Of a stretch of DNA of 64,000 nucleotides, positions 44,901-53,636 are shown piece after piece. The notes beneath the pieces were generated by a model. That model had not been told where the DNA came from, did no database searches, and saw only the letters and a list, made by a program, of their open reading frames with translations. This DNA is from Chitinophaga oryzae (lineage in GTDB: Bacteria > Bacteroidota > Bacteroidia > Chitinophagales > Chitinophagaceae), in NCBI RefSeq assembly GCF_012516375.2, contig NZ_CP051204.2:7688001-7752000 (forward strand). Direction: 5' to 3'. Position 1 is the first letter of the stretch; every line of letters begins with the position of its first letter. The translations under genes and the position numbers were made by a program.

Positions 44901-45313
44901 ATGGTCTGGTAGCCGGTGAACACAAACTCGTTGAGGTTTTTACCAGTGGAGGACAGTGCTACTTTATAGTGGTTGCTGGCGGTGAGGCTCAGCAGTTTGG
45001 TTTCGTAGCCCATATAGCCGATGGTCAACTGCTTTACAGACAGGGAGTCCGGCAGCTTCAGGGAGAACTCCCCTTTTTCGTCCGTGATCGCACCAATGCT
45101 GATGTTTTCGATCACGTTCTCCGTACCGGTAGCGGTGCCGATGGTTTTATTGCTGGCATATACAGACACGCCCGGCAAGGCTTCGCCGGAAGCGGCGTCC
45201 ACGACTTTACCCTTTACGACACGCGGGGCAGTTTGCGCCTGCGCCAGGAAAGGGGAAAGACAAGCTGCCAGCAGCAGGCAAAGGACTTTCGCCAAAATCT
45301 GATTTTTTTTCAT
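41942..45313 (-). CDS. SusC-type TonB-dependent receptor without STN domain
   Basis: 1123 residues. Signal peptide to about AQAQ (27), carboxypeptidase-regulatory-like domain (30-120: VKGKVVDAASGEALPGVSVY and LTIGYMGYETK), plug (about 130-250: TGAIDKISMDKVEVAGVMSV, IRIRGTSSLQGTQDPLWVID, SITVLKDAAATAIYGARAAN), then barrel ending in Phe. It has no STN domain and no sigma/FecR pair nearby. The gap to the metalloprotease gene upstream is 30 bp and to SusD 11 bp, so the three form one operon. Confidence 0.96.
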   Translation of the reverse strand: MKKNQILAKVLCLLLAACLSPFLAQAQTAPRVVKGKVVDAASGEALPGVSVYASNKTIGTATGTENVIENISIGAITDEKGEFSLKLPDSLSVKQLTIGYMGYETKLLSLTASNHYKVALSSTGKNLNEFVFTGYQTIKKNKSTGAIDKISMDKVEVAGVMSVEQMLQGQLSGVAITPQSGAPGQAAKIRIRGTSSLQGTQDPLWVIDGLPIEGTNLPTAEDAKSIDQLYTTAIAGYSPSDIESITVLKDAAATAIYGARAANGVIVITTKSGKKSERMSVNYRNNFTFTQKPDLDRLNLLNSDQKVNLELDLFTSDYTFGAGNGEVSRILNKYNVTPGDLSSKGFDGINPAARSEINALRGINTNWNDLIFRSAFTQEHSVSVSGGGDKSTYYFSGGYYDEKGATIGTGANRYNITLKTDYDITDKLKFSAGIFANQRTQTSFNTNRGGNTNPVQYSRLANPYTAVYDANGNYVYDRNIGGDKNIVDFNLLEERKNTSNTLKTQSVNTNFKLDYEVIPRLHVSSQLGIQSDITTGEQIALGNTYFVRLLADQNMRFDPVTGTQRTLLPKGGVITNNNRNMQQYTLKTMAEYSFNLNKNHEFNFMVGNELRRVKDKYQTTTGYGYDPKTLTTIPIKFQNDNEAKALYNNRNTYVENAFVSFFGTGSYTLNNRYTLGGSIRFDGSDMFGVDPKYKYLPLWSVSGLWRVMEEPFMRSVRFINLLNVRASYGLQGNVDKNTSPFVMGTYYNVPILPGDPVQVIRVETPPNAKLRWEKTINKNIGIDLSFLKNRVSITADYYDRHGKDLINVYALALETGFQNMAVNWAEMRNRGVEVSVSTRNIIRKDFRWTTDFNFSYNKNTVLRETLADNSNFPSREGHPTGTIWGIDYAGLNERGMIMVDHNGKTMSLSELLKLGDDFAGDPDLGGLFPYSGLSNEEQRALFRNMGNIDPLYTGGLNNNFTYKRFDLSVGLLFNLGQKVQVQPPFNPIYFDRGANTSSAILDRWTPSNPNGQYPGLFGAGPQTPEDVRLLGNWLRDKYYQYTNLGLWIRDAGYVRVRNITLGYRLPEETCNRIRLKGLKVTGEVRNPFVFGANYDGYMDPETMGNIYAQPIPKTFTIGLNATF

Positions 45314-45343
45314 GGTTGACAGATGTACAGGTTGATGATTGAT

Positions 45344-47959
45344 TTATTTGTTGTTCAGCGCCTGCTGCATACGGATGACCAGGTCATTGTAGTGATCGGC
45401 GGTAGCGCGGTCGCTGGTGTTTTTGCGGCTGTTGAGCAGCTGTATCAGGCGCACCATTTCGCCTCTTTTGGCGCTAACGGCGTCCGATACACGATGAATA
45501 GAGAAATATTGCAGGTTGCGGGAGGCGCGCTCTGCTTCTTTCTGCTGCGGCTGCAGGGCAAAGGTGCAGAAGCGGTCCGTGGCTGCCGGTGCAAATTCTT
45601 CCTGCAGCTTTTTAGCGTCCGGACGGGCCACGGATTTGTCGATGCTCACAATCAGCGCGTCTACAAAACCTTTCTGGCTGTTACGCTCGAAGATGTCCAG
45701 CGGCTGGCCTTTGATGGTTTTGGCAAAGAGGCCGTTGTGCAGGTCGCGCATCAGTTCTGATACGGTATAGGCAGCGGAGCCGTTGGCCGCTTCGTTCTCC
45801 ATCATACGCGACAGGCGCTCGTCGCGCAGCAGGTCGTAGAAGAAGAAAGACTGTAACCCTTTGGCATATACGAGTGCGCCATATTCTATATTTCCGATGG
45901 GGCTCTCCTTGATCGGATAACTCTTAGCATAGATCTCATTTTTAAACAACCATGCCGGTGTGTTGAACACCTCTTCCAGCAGGTATTTCACGGCTTCCTG
46001 CTGTTTCTTTTTAGGTACATGCACATAGCTGTTCTGTTGCTGGCCGAATACGGTAGGCGTTACATAGATGCCACCCACGGAGGCCATTACGTGATACCCG
46101 TACTGGTTCCACTGGCCGATAGCGCTGTTGAGCATTTTACCGGCTTCATCATAGGTATGGCCTTCTTCGCGGGTCCAGCTGAGGATCTGCGGCACAATGC
46201 GTTTCAGGTTCTGCAAACCGTAGCGGCTGGCTTTCACGGCATCGTTGCCCAGGTCTTCTATCTGTGCACGCGGATCGATGGCGTCACGGATATCCTGCTG
46301 TTCGCCGAAAGCGTAGAGCGGGTCATTTTCGTGTGCGCGTAACTGTTTGTTCAGCTCCGGCAGCTCGTCGTGCGGGTTCTGGCCGGTATAACGGTAAGCC
46401 CAGCCGATGGCGAATTTATCGTACACGCCGATGGCGGGCGTAATTTGGGTCACGTTGTCTCCCGGCTGCGCCACATAGTTAAAACGGGCGTAGTCCATGA
46501 TAGACGGCGCGGTGCCGCCCATGCGGGAAGTAAATCCGGGAGAGCGCAGGGAGTCCACGTCGAAAGCGTAAGAGCTGCCCATGTTATGCTGCAGGCCCAG
46601 GGTATGGCCCACTTCATGGCTGGATACAAAACGGATGGCATGCCCCATGAGGGAATCGCTGAAGTGGTTGCCACGGGCGCGCGGATCGATGGCGCCAGTC
46701 TGAATGCGTATCCAGGAATGGAGGGTGCTCATCACGTTGTGCCACCAGATGATGTCTGCCTCGATAATTTCACCGGAGCGGGGATCTATCACAGAAGGCC
46801 CCATGGCATTGGCTTTGGCGGAAGCGGCGTAGGTCACCACGGAGTAACGGGCATCGTCGCCGTCGAAGTCAGGATCATCTGTCGGCGCATCTTTGGCGAT
46901 GATGGCGTTTTTAAAGCCGGCAGCTTCAAAAGCTTTCTGCCAGTCTTCGATACCTGCTTTGATATAAGGGCGCCACTGAGCGGGTGTGCTGGCATCTATG
47001 TAGTATACGATCGGTTTTTTAGGTTCTACCAGTTCACCGTTTTTATACCGCTGCATATCTTCCGGTTTGGGTTCCAGCCGCCAGCGGGTGATCAGCTCCC
47101 GCTGTTCCAGTTTGTGCTGCGCATCGCTGAAATACCAGCGGGGCGTGGTAAAGAGGCCTACTCTCCTGTCGGCGAAGCGCGGCTTCATGGGCTGTTCGCT
47201 GAGCAGTACCAGGTTGGTGGTGGTTTCGATAGACACCTCCACTCCGGTGATTTTTGCCGTCAGTTCAGATTTGGCCACTACGTTGTCCTGGAAGGATTTG
47301 ATGCCACGGATGCGGGACAGGTCCTTAATAGGAGAACCCGGCAGGCCCAGTGATTCAAAGACGTTATTGATACTGCTGGCAGAACCGTCAAACAATTTAG
47401 AGACGTTCACCACGAAGGCGGAGGTGTCTTTGTTATAGGCTTCTATCTTAAACTGATCAATCAGGGACGGGATAAAGTTATCCGCCACAGACTGTGCGAT
47501 AGCGTTGTTGGCGGGAACTTCCAGGAAAGGGTTCTGCTTACGCAGGAAAATTTTATTCAGCAGGGTATCTCTTTCAAAGGTGATCACCATATTGGCGTAG
47601 TTCATCCCTTTGTTGACACCCGCTTCGTTGAGCTGCTCCGGTACTTTGGACAGTTTGTTCACGACCAGTATCTGGCGGCCGGCCAGCTTCAGGGGTATCT
47701 CGAAGTAATAATCCGTCTTTACCCGGTGCACCTTAAAAAGGCCGTCTACCGTTACGGCATCCGCCGTAATCACTTCCTGGTAGGGTTTCATCCCTTTGGT
47801 GTCGGGCTTCTTTTTGGCGGTCGTGTCGGCAACAACAGCAGGGGTTTTCCTGCCGAAAAGCCAGCCATGTTTTTTTTTCGATTGCGCCATTACATCGGCA
47901 GATGTAACGAGGGCTACGCATGGCAGTAGCCATAACAGTTTCCTGTAATTAGCGTGCAT
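45344..47959 (-). CDS. Zinc-dependent metalloprotease (DUF5117/DUF5118/DUF4953-type)
   Basis: 871 residues. Signal peptide MHANYRKLLWLLPCVALVTS then ADVMAQ. N-terminal domains of DUF5118/DUF5117 type span about 55-260. The protease core follows: VSSHEVGHTLGLQHNMGS with HEVGH at 448-452 and His458, a metzincin zinc site (HEXXHxxGxxH), and SIMDYARFN as the Met-turn. It would act in the periplasm or on the surface. It is the first gene of an operon with SusC and SusD, and probably makes peptides for them. The upstream minus-7 box is at 48198-48205. Confidence 0.92.
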   Translation of the reverse strand: MHANYRKLLWLLPCVALVTSADVMAQSKKKHGWLFGRKTPAVVADTTAKKKPDTKGMKPYQEVITADAVTVDGLFKVHRVKTDYYFEIPLKLAGRQILVVNKLSKVPEQLNEAGVNKGMNYANMVITFERDTLLNKIFLRKQNPFLEVPANNAIAQSVADNFIPSLIDQFKIEAYNKDTSAFVVNVSKLFDGSASSINNVFESLGLPGSPIKDLSRIRGIKSFQDNVVAKSELTAKITGVEVSIETTTNLVLLSEQPMKPRFADRRVGLFTTPRWYFSDAQHKLEQRELITRWRLEPKPEDMQRYKNGELVEPKKPIVYYIDASTPAQWRPYIKAGIEDWQKAFEAAGFKNAIIAKDAPTDDPDFDGDDARYSVVTYAASAKANAMGPSVIDPRSGEIIEADIIWWHNVMSTLHSWIRIQTGAIDPRARGNHFSDSLMGHAIRFVSSHEVGHTLGLQHNMGSSYAFDVDSLRSPGFTSRMGGTAPSIMDYARFNYVAQPGDNVTQITPAIGVYDKFAIGWAYRYTGQNPHDELPELNKQLRAHENDPLYAFGEQQDIRDAIDPRAQIEDLGNDAVKASRYGLQNLKRIVPQILSWTREEGHTYDEAGKMLNSAIGQWNQYGYHVMASVGGIYVTPTVFGQQQNSYVHVPKKKQQEAVKYLLEEVFNTPAWLFKNEIYAKSYPIKESPIGNIEYGALVYAKGLQSFFFYDLLRDERLSRMMENEAANGSAAYTVSELMRDLHNGLFAKTIKGQPLDIFERNSQKGFVDALIVSIDKSVARPDAKKLQEEFAPAATDRFCTFALQPQQKEAERASRNLQYFSIHRVSDAVSAKRGEMVRLIQLLNSRKNTSDRATADHYNDLVIRMQQALNNK

Positions 47960-48504
47960 AGATAGGAGTTATTAAGATTGTACAGACAATAGTTCAGGGA
48001 ATAACAATCCGGCCCGCTGCTACAGGTACGACTGAGGTAATGAAATGCCACAGCAAAGCCCAGCGAGGGCCGGGCTACAAAGGACGAATAACAGTCTTGC
48101 TACAAGTATTGGGTGCTGTTTATTTCAATTTGGGCACAGGCAATCTCTTTACAAGCAAAATGGTTTCCCGGTTAACATTTTTTTAACCTTGAGGGCGCAA
48201 AATTATTGAAAAGTATGCTTGTAACCGTTTTTTGTAAGATAACTTTTAATATAACCCCGAAAAAACGATGAGAAGTAGCCACAGATGGGCATCGCCGTTC
48301 ATAACATTTTTTAAAACGTTATAGAAACCTGTTGCTGCTATCCTACGCCGATTCCCCTGAAAATGCCCGTTTCCCGGGATTTTTTCTATGTCTTTTATAC
48401 TATCTTAGCCCCGTTGTGAACCCGTCACCTATGTTTCAGTACCCCAGCCCCTACCTTGAAGTTGTGGTCCGGAAACTGCCACAACGGAGAAATGAAAACA
48501 CCAC
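47960..48504. other. Gene-less stretch between divergent genes
   Basis: About 545 bp. It holds the upstream region of the metalloprotease operon (minus-7 box at 48198-48205) and of the WGR gene. Small palindromes such as AGCCC...GGGCT near 48055-48075 are too weak to call. No gene, known RNA or mobile element is recognised. Confidence 0.6.
48198..48205 (-). promoter_or_regulatory. Minus-7 box upstream of the metalloprotease operon
   Basis: TAATTTTG on the minus strand matches TANNTTTG exactly. A convincing minus-33 box at the right distance is not seen. It would give a leader of about 235 nt before the start codon at 47959. Confidence 0.35.
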
Positions 48505-51500
48505 ATGAAAAAGAAATTTATCTATCAGGACGACAAGTCGCACAAATTCTGGGACATTACGATCAGCGGAACATCCCTCATTGTTACTTTTGGCAAGGCC
48601 GGCACACAAGGGCAAACACAGGCGAAGTCCTTTGCCACGGAAGACGAATGCCGGACAGCTGCCGATAAGCTCATTGCAGAAAAAACCCAAAAAGGATACC
48701 GCCCGGCGGAAGAGGAGGCACTACCCACCAGCGATTTTCATATACCGGCGCCTATGTATGACGATATCCTGGCCATGGCAGCCTACCTGGAAACCCATTG
48801 GCCGGAGCTGGTGGTGGAAACGCCCCCCGTTTCCGACGCGCATATCCGGAAAATGGAAATCACGTCCGGTTTGCTTTTCCCGCCGGCCTTTATGGCTTTC
48901 TGGAGAAAGAAAGGATACTTCTATTTTGAAAAAGACGAGTTCCTCTGCTCCGTATACGCTTATAATGACAATGCCGAAAACGCCACCACGCTGTTTAACC
49001 TGTTGCAGTATTTCCTGAAAATTTACCGCTGCGAAAGTGAATGGCTGAAGCAGGAGAAAATACTCCTGTCCCACTGCTGGATGCTGGGCATGATCATGAA
49101 CGATGAAGAGAAATGGTTTTTCTTCCTCGATCCGTTGGCGAACGTACACCGGGTGTATATCCAACCATCCTTCACGGAGGTGAATGATGAAATATTGTCC
49201 GCCGCCTTTGCGCCATTGATGGCAGAGAAAGCATATTACCAACTGCCAGCCGCTGAAGAAGAGGCGGTGGAAACAGAAAACACGGCCGAAGAGACGGTGG
49301 TGGAAGAAAAAGACGATGACGCGGAAGCCCGCGCCTTCATAGCACAACACCGGCTGGAACAGCTCTCCTACCAGGAGGTGCTGGACAGATTAGGCGCCGA
49401 AGTATTATTTGACTACTGGGACTCCGACGATTACGACCCCGCCGATACCAACTGGAGCACCGAGAATTATGAATCGGAGCGCGATTTCTTCGAAGACAGC
49501 CACCCCCTCTATTTTTGTGAGGGAGACCTCAATATCGACGGCGACCTGAGACTGCCCAACAGTTATATGGGCTTGCTCGTCGTAAAAGGAAATATGAACA
49601 TCCGCGGGCAGGTGCCATCGCAATCACCCTATTACGTGACGGGCAACAGTACCATTGATTTCCTCAACCTGGATGCCTTTCAGAAAACGGTCGGCACAGA
49701 AACCGTACGGTATATAGCCCTGGCCATGGGACAGGATGACGAGGTGCTGCATCGTATGCCACGCCGGAAAATAAACGCGCCTTATTTCTTCTCCTGGTTT
49801 TACAACCTCCACTGTTTTGACTTCGGGCCGCAAACGCTGATAACGGCCATGTACAACGAAGACGACCTGTCGGCTTATAATACGGATAACGCAATGCTCA
49901 CCTGGCATGAATACGCCTGCGCTTTCCGCCCGGAATTCTGGAGCGCTATCAGTGAACAGTGGCACGATGTATTCACAGTCCGCACTTTAGCCATGTATGA
50001 AGCCCTGCGCAACAACAGCCCTGTACTGCTGGACGGTGTTACGACTAAGGGAATTCAGCTGGTCCGCGAAGGAGAGCGCCTTTACCGGCAGGATGATTTT
50101 GCGGGCGCCTACCAGAGCTTTAAAGAAGCTGCCGCGGTGTCTCCGGGCTACTATTGGGCTTACTACCACGCCGGCAACGTGCTCTATCACCAGAAAGCCT
50201 ACACGCAGGCGATGACCTTCTTTGCCAAAGGCATTCCGCATACCCCTGAAAAAGTGGAGTACGAGGTTGCCTGTATGCAGGAAGCGGCGCTATGTGCTGC
50301 AATTACAGGGGATAACGATAACGCTGTGAAGTGGGCCGACATGGTCCTGCAAAAGTGTCCTTCCGCCCATTTTGCTCTGCGGATCAAAGGAGAGATACTG
50401 ATCCGCCGGCAGCAGCCGGAGGAAGCGAAAAGTATGCTTGAACAGTCAGTCGGTATTAAAAGTATCTTTTCCAACAACTGGTTATTGGGGTTAGTCTATC
50501 ATCTTCAGGGAGATGAACAACAGGCCGATAAGTACTACCGGGCTGCCTGTGAGAAGAACCAGAAAGCACGTCCTTATACCGAACATACCGACCTTGCCTA
50601 TATTTACGGCACGCCCGTTACCCTAAACTGGGATGCCGGTAAACCCGCTGCTACCGTAAAAGACCAGGCCTACTGGGACCAGTTTTTTGCCGACGCCATA
50701 CAGCAACAGGGGCCGGACCTGCACAATAAAATGTGGCATAAGCTCACCACCATCCCCGGGCAGTATCGCAGCGGGAGCATGCTGGAGGCCCTGATGCAAC
50801 ACCAGTATCTTGGGGAATATGATGTGGAGGGCGACCTTATCCAGTACTTCGGCAAGGAACTGATCACACCGGCAATAGCCCTGCTGGCCGTCAGCCGGGC
50901 CCACCCCTGCCATTATCAGCATATCCCGCCTGTATTGCTCACCGATGCCATTTTTAAAGCACACCCGGCAGGCATCGACCTTACGTATGTCCCGGAAGAA
51001 AAAAGGACATACGACCTCTGTTTCCTCGCCGTCAGCAATAACCAATACAACTACACGCTTGTACCCCAGGCCTTCCGGGACGAACGCATGAACATCGCCC
51101 TGATCGCCGGCGGCGTACTGGGTAATTCATCCGGCAAGGTGCTGCCGTCGAAATACTATACCAGCGAATATATACAACAGGCTATCGACCTGGGCATACA
51201 CGTTATAGAACGTATCCCCGCGCAATATGTGGATAAAGCAGTATACGATTATGCCGTTGCCAGGTACGGCCAGCAGCCGGAATGGCCTTTCATCGTGGAG
51301 CAGTTTGACCGTCAGCGCTGGCGTTATGGTTCCCGGTACGACATTGCATGGCTCGGCAAACTGATACTGCATCATGGAATGGACATCTTTTGGCGTATAC
51401 CCCGGGGAACTGTCGACCAGCAAAGCTACCAGTACATTAAAAAACATCTCGGCGATCAGCCCGGCTTTAAGGAGAAAGTGAAACAATATGGCTGGGATAC

Positions 51501-52875
51501 CCGTATGGACGTTGCCTTTGAAGCTGCCCGGGAATTTGATTACGATACCTTCAGTAAAGTATGGGCCTGTTTCTGGGATGAAGATTTCATCATCGGCGCC
51601 CTCACAGCCCACGAGCCGAATTCCAGCGAAAGGATCTACGGGGTGCCGCCGCAGTACCTCACTCAGAAAATCTGTGATATCGCCGTTAAACGCAACGCTT
51701 ACGATTTCCAGTTTGTGCCGAAGCAGTTTGTCACGCCTGCCATGTGCGAAGCCGCCTGCTCCCAGCACTATGGCGCCGCACTGGAATATGTGCCGCTGGC
51801 CATGCGTACGGAGAAAGTATGCAGCCTGGCGCTGGAACGCGATGCAGAAACGATCCGCTTTGTGCCGCTGGCGCTGCGCACCGTGCAGCGTTGCATGCAG
51901 GTAATCATCAACAACACCACCTATCTCAAATTCGTTCCTTATGAGCATTACACGGAGGTATTCACCATCCTGCTTCAAACACAGAAGGCACGTTTGTATG
52001 AAGACATGATGCTGGTCAACCTGGGACTTGGCCTGATCCATCAACACCAATATGCCGATGCCCGCACGCAGCTGCTGGCAGTAGAACGATCATCAGAGGT
52101 ACGCGACCACAACCAACACCAGGCATTGTATTATACCGGATGGAGTTACTATCTCGAAGGCGACAGCAAGCAGGCCACCGAATACTGGCGCCAGGCGCAG
52201 GATATCGCCAGGACCCGTAAGATCGGCAAAGAACACTGGCTCACCTTTCCCTACGATAGCTTCCAGCTGCCGCCTGTAAGCGATGTGTATGAATTCAGCC
52301 GGGATGATTTCAGCCACAACATGCGGGAAGCAGGTTTGCTTATCGACAGCAATAACTACCTGCCGGCGCTGGAACTGCTGGCACAGGCAGAGAAACAGCT
52401 ACAGGATGCCCAATGCACGGAAATGTGGCTGTGGGCACAGGTATGGGACCATCAGCGCTATGCGCTGTATGAAGCCGGTCAGCAGGAAGCCTCACTGAAC
52501 GTATGCCGGAAAATGATCGCCGAACTGGGTAAACTCACCCTCTGGGATTATCTCGAAGAATACACCCCTATCCGTGCTGCCTTACGTAACGCACATAACA
52601 GCCTGGCATACCGTTGCTACGAAACAGCGCAGGACCTGCAGCAGGTAAAAGAAGGGTTACAACATATCAGGACCACGATGAAAACGATCTCCCCGATTGA
52701 AGAGAAAAGTGCGCTGTCCCCGTTCTATGAAACGCAGGCGCTGCTATGGCACAAAGCCATGCAGTTTGACACGGCCTACCAGAAAGACTTTCAGAAAAGC
52801 ATGGAGAAAATCGATAAAATGAAGCTGAAAGAAAAAGGATTTCTCAGCGATGATTTCGCGGAGAAAGTAAAATAG
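48505..52875 (+). CDS. WGR-SUKH-TPR-DUF4116 mosaic protein, 1456 residues
   Basis: A very large cytoplasmic protein. WGR-like domain at about 5-65 (KFWDITISGTSLIVTFGKAG, with FGKAG in place of WGR-G). SUKH/SMI1-like fold at about 95-245 (HIRKMEITSGLLFPPAFMAF, WFFFLDPLANVHRVY). An acidic linker follows (250-275), then a short beta-helix-like piece (EGDLNIDGDLRLP, LVVKGNMNIRGQV, about 338-370). TPR repeats follow (about 515-680). DUF4116-like repeats follow at about 1040-1150 (KRNAYDFQFVPKQFVTPAM, LEYVPLAMRTEKVCSLALER), and a second TPR block lies near the end. WGR domains are known in PARPs and SUKH in immunity proteins. Function unknown. The start at 48505 lies upstream of the WGR fold. Confidence 0.8.
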   Translation: MKKKFIYQDDKSHKFWDITISGTSLIVTFGKAGTQGQTQAKSFATEDECRTAADKLIAEKTQKGYRPAEEEALPTSDFHIPAPMYDDILAMAAYLETHWPELVVETPPVSDAHIRKMEITSGLLFPPAFMAFWRKKGYFYFEKDEFLCSVYAYNDNAENATTLFNLLQYFLKIYRCESEWLKQEKILLSHCWMLGMIMNDEEKWFFFLDPLANVHRVYIQPSFTEVNDEILSAAFAPLMAEKAYYQLPAAEEEAVETENTAEETVVEEKDDDAEARAFIAQHRLEQLSYQEVLDRLGAEVLFDYWDSDDYDPADTNWSTENYESERDFFEDSHPLYFCEGDLNIDGDLRLPNSYMGLLVVKGNMNIRGQVPSQSPYYVTGNSTIDFLNLDAFQKTVGTETVRYIALAMGQDDEVLHRMPRRKINAPYFFSWFYNLHCFDFGPQTLITAMYNEDDLSAYNTDNAMLTWHEYACAFRPEFWSAISEQWHDVFTVRTLAMYEALRNNSPVLLDGVTTKGIQLVREGERLYRQDDFAGAYQSFKEAAAVSPGYYWAYYHAGNVLYHQKAYTQAMTFFAKGIPHTPEKVEYEVACMQEAALCAAITGDNDNAVKWADMVLQKCPSAHFALRIKGEILIRRQQPEEAKSMLEQSVGIKSIFSNNWLLGLVYHLQGDEQQADKYYRAACEKNQKARPYTEHTDLAYIYGTPVTLNWDAGKPAATVKDQAYWDQFFADAIQQQGPDLHNKMWHKLTTIPGQYRSGSMLEALMQHQYLGEYDVEGDLIQYFGKELITPAIALLAVSRAHPCHYQHIPPVLLTDAIFKAHPAGIDLTYVPEEKRTYDLCFLAVSNNQYNYTLVPQAFRDERMNIALIAGGVLGNSSGKVLPSKYYTSEYIQQAIDLGIHVIERIPAQYVDKAVYDYAVARYGQQPEWPFIVEQFDRQRWRYGSRYDIAWLGKLILHHGMDIFWRIPRGTVDQQSYQYIKKHLGDQPGFKEKVKQYGWDTRMDVAFEAAREFDYDTFSKVWACFWDEDFIIGALTAHEPNSSERIYGVPPQYLTQKICDIAVKRNAYDFQFVPKQFVTPAMCEAACSQHYGAALEYVPLAMRTEKVCSLALERDAETIRFVPLALRTVQRCMQVIINNTTYLKFVPYEHYTEVFTILLQTQKARLYEDMMLVNLGLGLIHQHQYADARTQLLAVERSSEVRDHNQHQALYYTGWSYYLEGDSKQATEYWRQAQDIARTRKIGKEHWLTFPYDSFQLPPVSDVYEFSRDDFSHNMREAGLLIDSNNYLPALELLAQAEKQLQDAQCTEMWLWAQVWDHQRYALYEAGQQEASLNVCRKMIAELGKLTLWDYLEEYTPIRAALRNAHNSLAYRCYETAQDLQQVKEGLQHIRTTMKTISPIEEKSALSPFYETQALLWHKAMQFDTAYQKDFQKSMEKIDKMKLKEKGFLSDDFAEKVK

Positions 52876-52896
52876 ACATTATTAAAAAACACTATT

Positions 52897-52928
52897 GAAT
52901 GGCTTTTAGTGAATACTAAAAGCCATTC
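52897..52928 (+). terminator. Terminator-like hairpin after the WGR gene
   Basis: GAATGGCTTTTAGT, loop GAAT, ACTAAAAGCCATTC: a perfect 14-bp stem 21 bp after the stop codon. It lacks a long T run but is the only strong hairpin there. Confidence 0.65.
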
Positions 52929-52954
52929 TTAATATTCAGTTCACATCTGCTGTC

Positions 52955-52962
52955 TAAGTTTG
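52955..52962 (+). promoter_or_regulatory. Minus-7 box close to an ECF sigma start codon
   Basis: TAAGTTTG matches TANNTTTG exactly, 9 bases before the ATG at 52972. A minus-33 box is not clear. The sigma factor mRNA would begin at or just before its start codon. Confidence 0.4.
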
Positions 52963-52971
52963 CTTCCGGAT

Positions 52972-53589
52972 ATGGAAAAGCTAACGGACCATCGGTTGTT
53001 ATTATTGATTCAGCAGGGGAATCACACAGCTTTCACCACCTTTGTCAACCGCTACTGGGAAGATGTCTATACCTATACGAAGTCGCGGATCAGGCAAGGG
53101 GCGGATGCCCAGGATATTGTGCAGGATATTTTTATCAGCTGCTGGAACAACCGCGGGCACCTGCATACCGGCGCCAACGGCCGGCTTACGGCCTATCTCT
53201 ACCAGGCTGCCCGCTATGCTATCATCGATTACTTTTCCAGGCCGGGGGTGACTATTTACAACGATATACTGCTGGAAGCCGCGGCTGACAGACAGATGGA
53301 AAACAATGCCGAAACGCAGCTCTACCTGAAAGAGCTGGAACATCATATCCGGCAGGAGGTAGATCAGCTGCCGGACCGCCTTAAAATGCCTTACCTCCTG
53401 AGCCGGGAAGGTAATCTGAGCCTCAAAGACATCGCACAGCAAATGTCGCTTTCCGAACAAACGGTGAAGAACAACATCACGCTGGCGCTGCGCATCCTGC
53501 GCACCCGGCTGCATGGCAATGAACATTATCTCAGCACCTTCCTTTTACTGCTGACTATTCCCTCTTATAACAACTTAATAATTCCGTAA
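52972..53589 (+). CDS. ECF RNA polymerase sigma factor
   Basis: 205 residues from the ATG at 52972 (MEKLTDHRLLLLIQQGNHTA); a TTG four codons upstream is less likely. Region 2 is at about 20-85 (FVNRYWEDVYTYTKSRIRQG, DAQDIVQDIFISCWNNRG, LTAYLYQAARYAIIDYFSR). Region 4 is at about 125-180 (DQLPDRLKMPYLLSREGNLS, LKDIAQQMSLSEQTVKNNIT). The hydrophobic tail after it is like the other FecI-type factor in this window. It is followed by FecR after 47 bp and would control the SusCD locus at 54701. Confidence 0.94.
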   Translation: MEKLTDHRLLLLIQQGNHTAFTTFVNRYWEDVYTYTKSRIRQGADAQDIVQDIFISCWNNRGHLHTGANGRLTAYLYQAARYAIIDYFSRPGVTIYNDILLEAAADRQMENNAETQLYLKELEHHIRQEVDQLPDRLKMPYLLSREGNLSLKDIAQQMSLSEQTVKNNITLALRILRTRLHGNEHYLSTFLLLLTIPSYNNLIIP

Positions 53590-53636
53590 CACAACATTGC
53601 GGTACTTACCGTCCTCCGGGGAGATTCTCTCCTTGT

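Noticed and set aside
42911..45319. An 802-codon open frame antisense to the SusC gene at 41942-45313
   Set aside because: It mirrors a strong SusC gene, has no family features and a poor, His/Val-rich composition. It arises from the codon use of the real gene.
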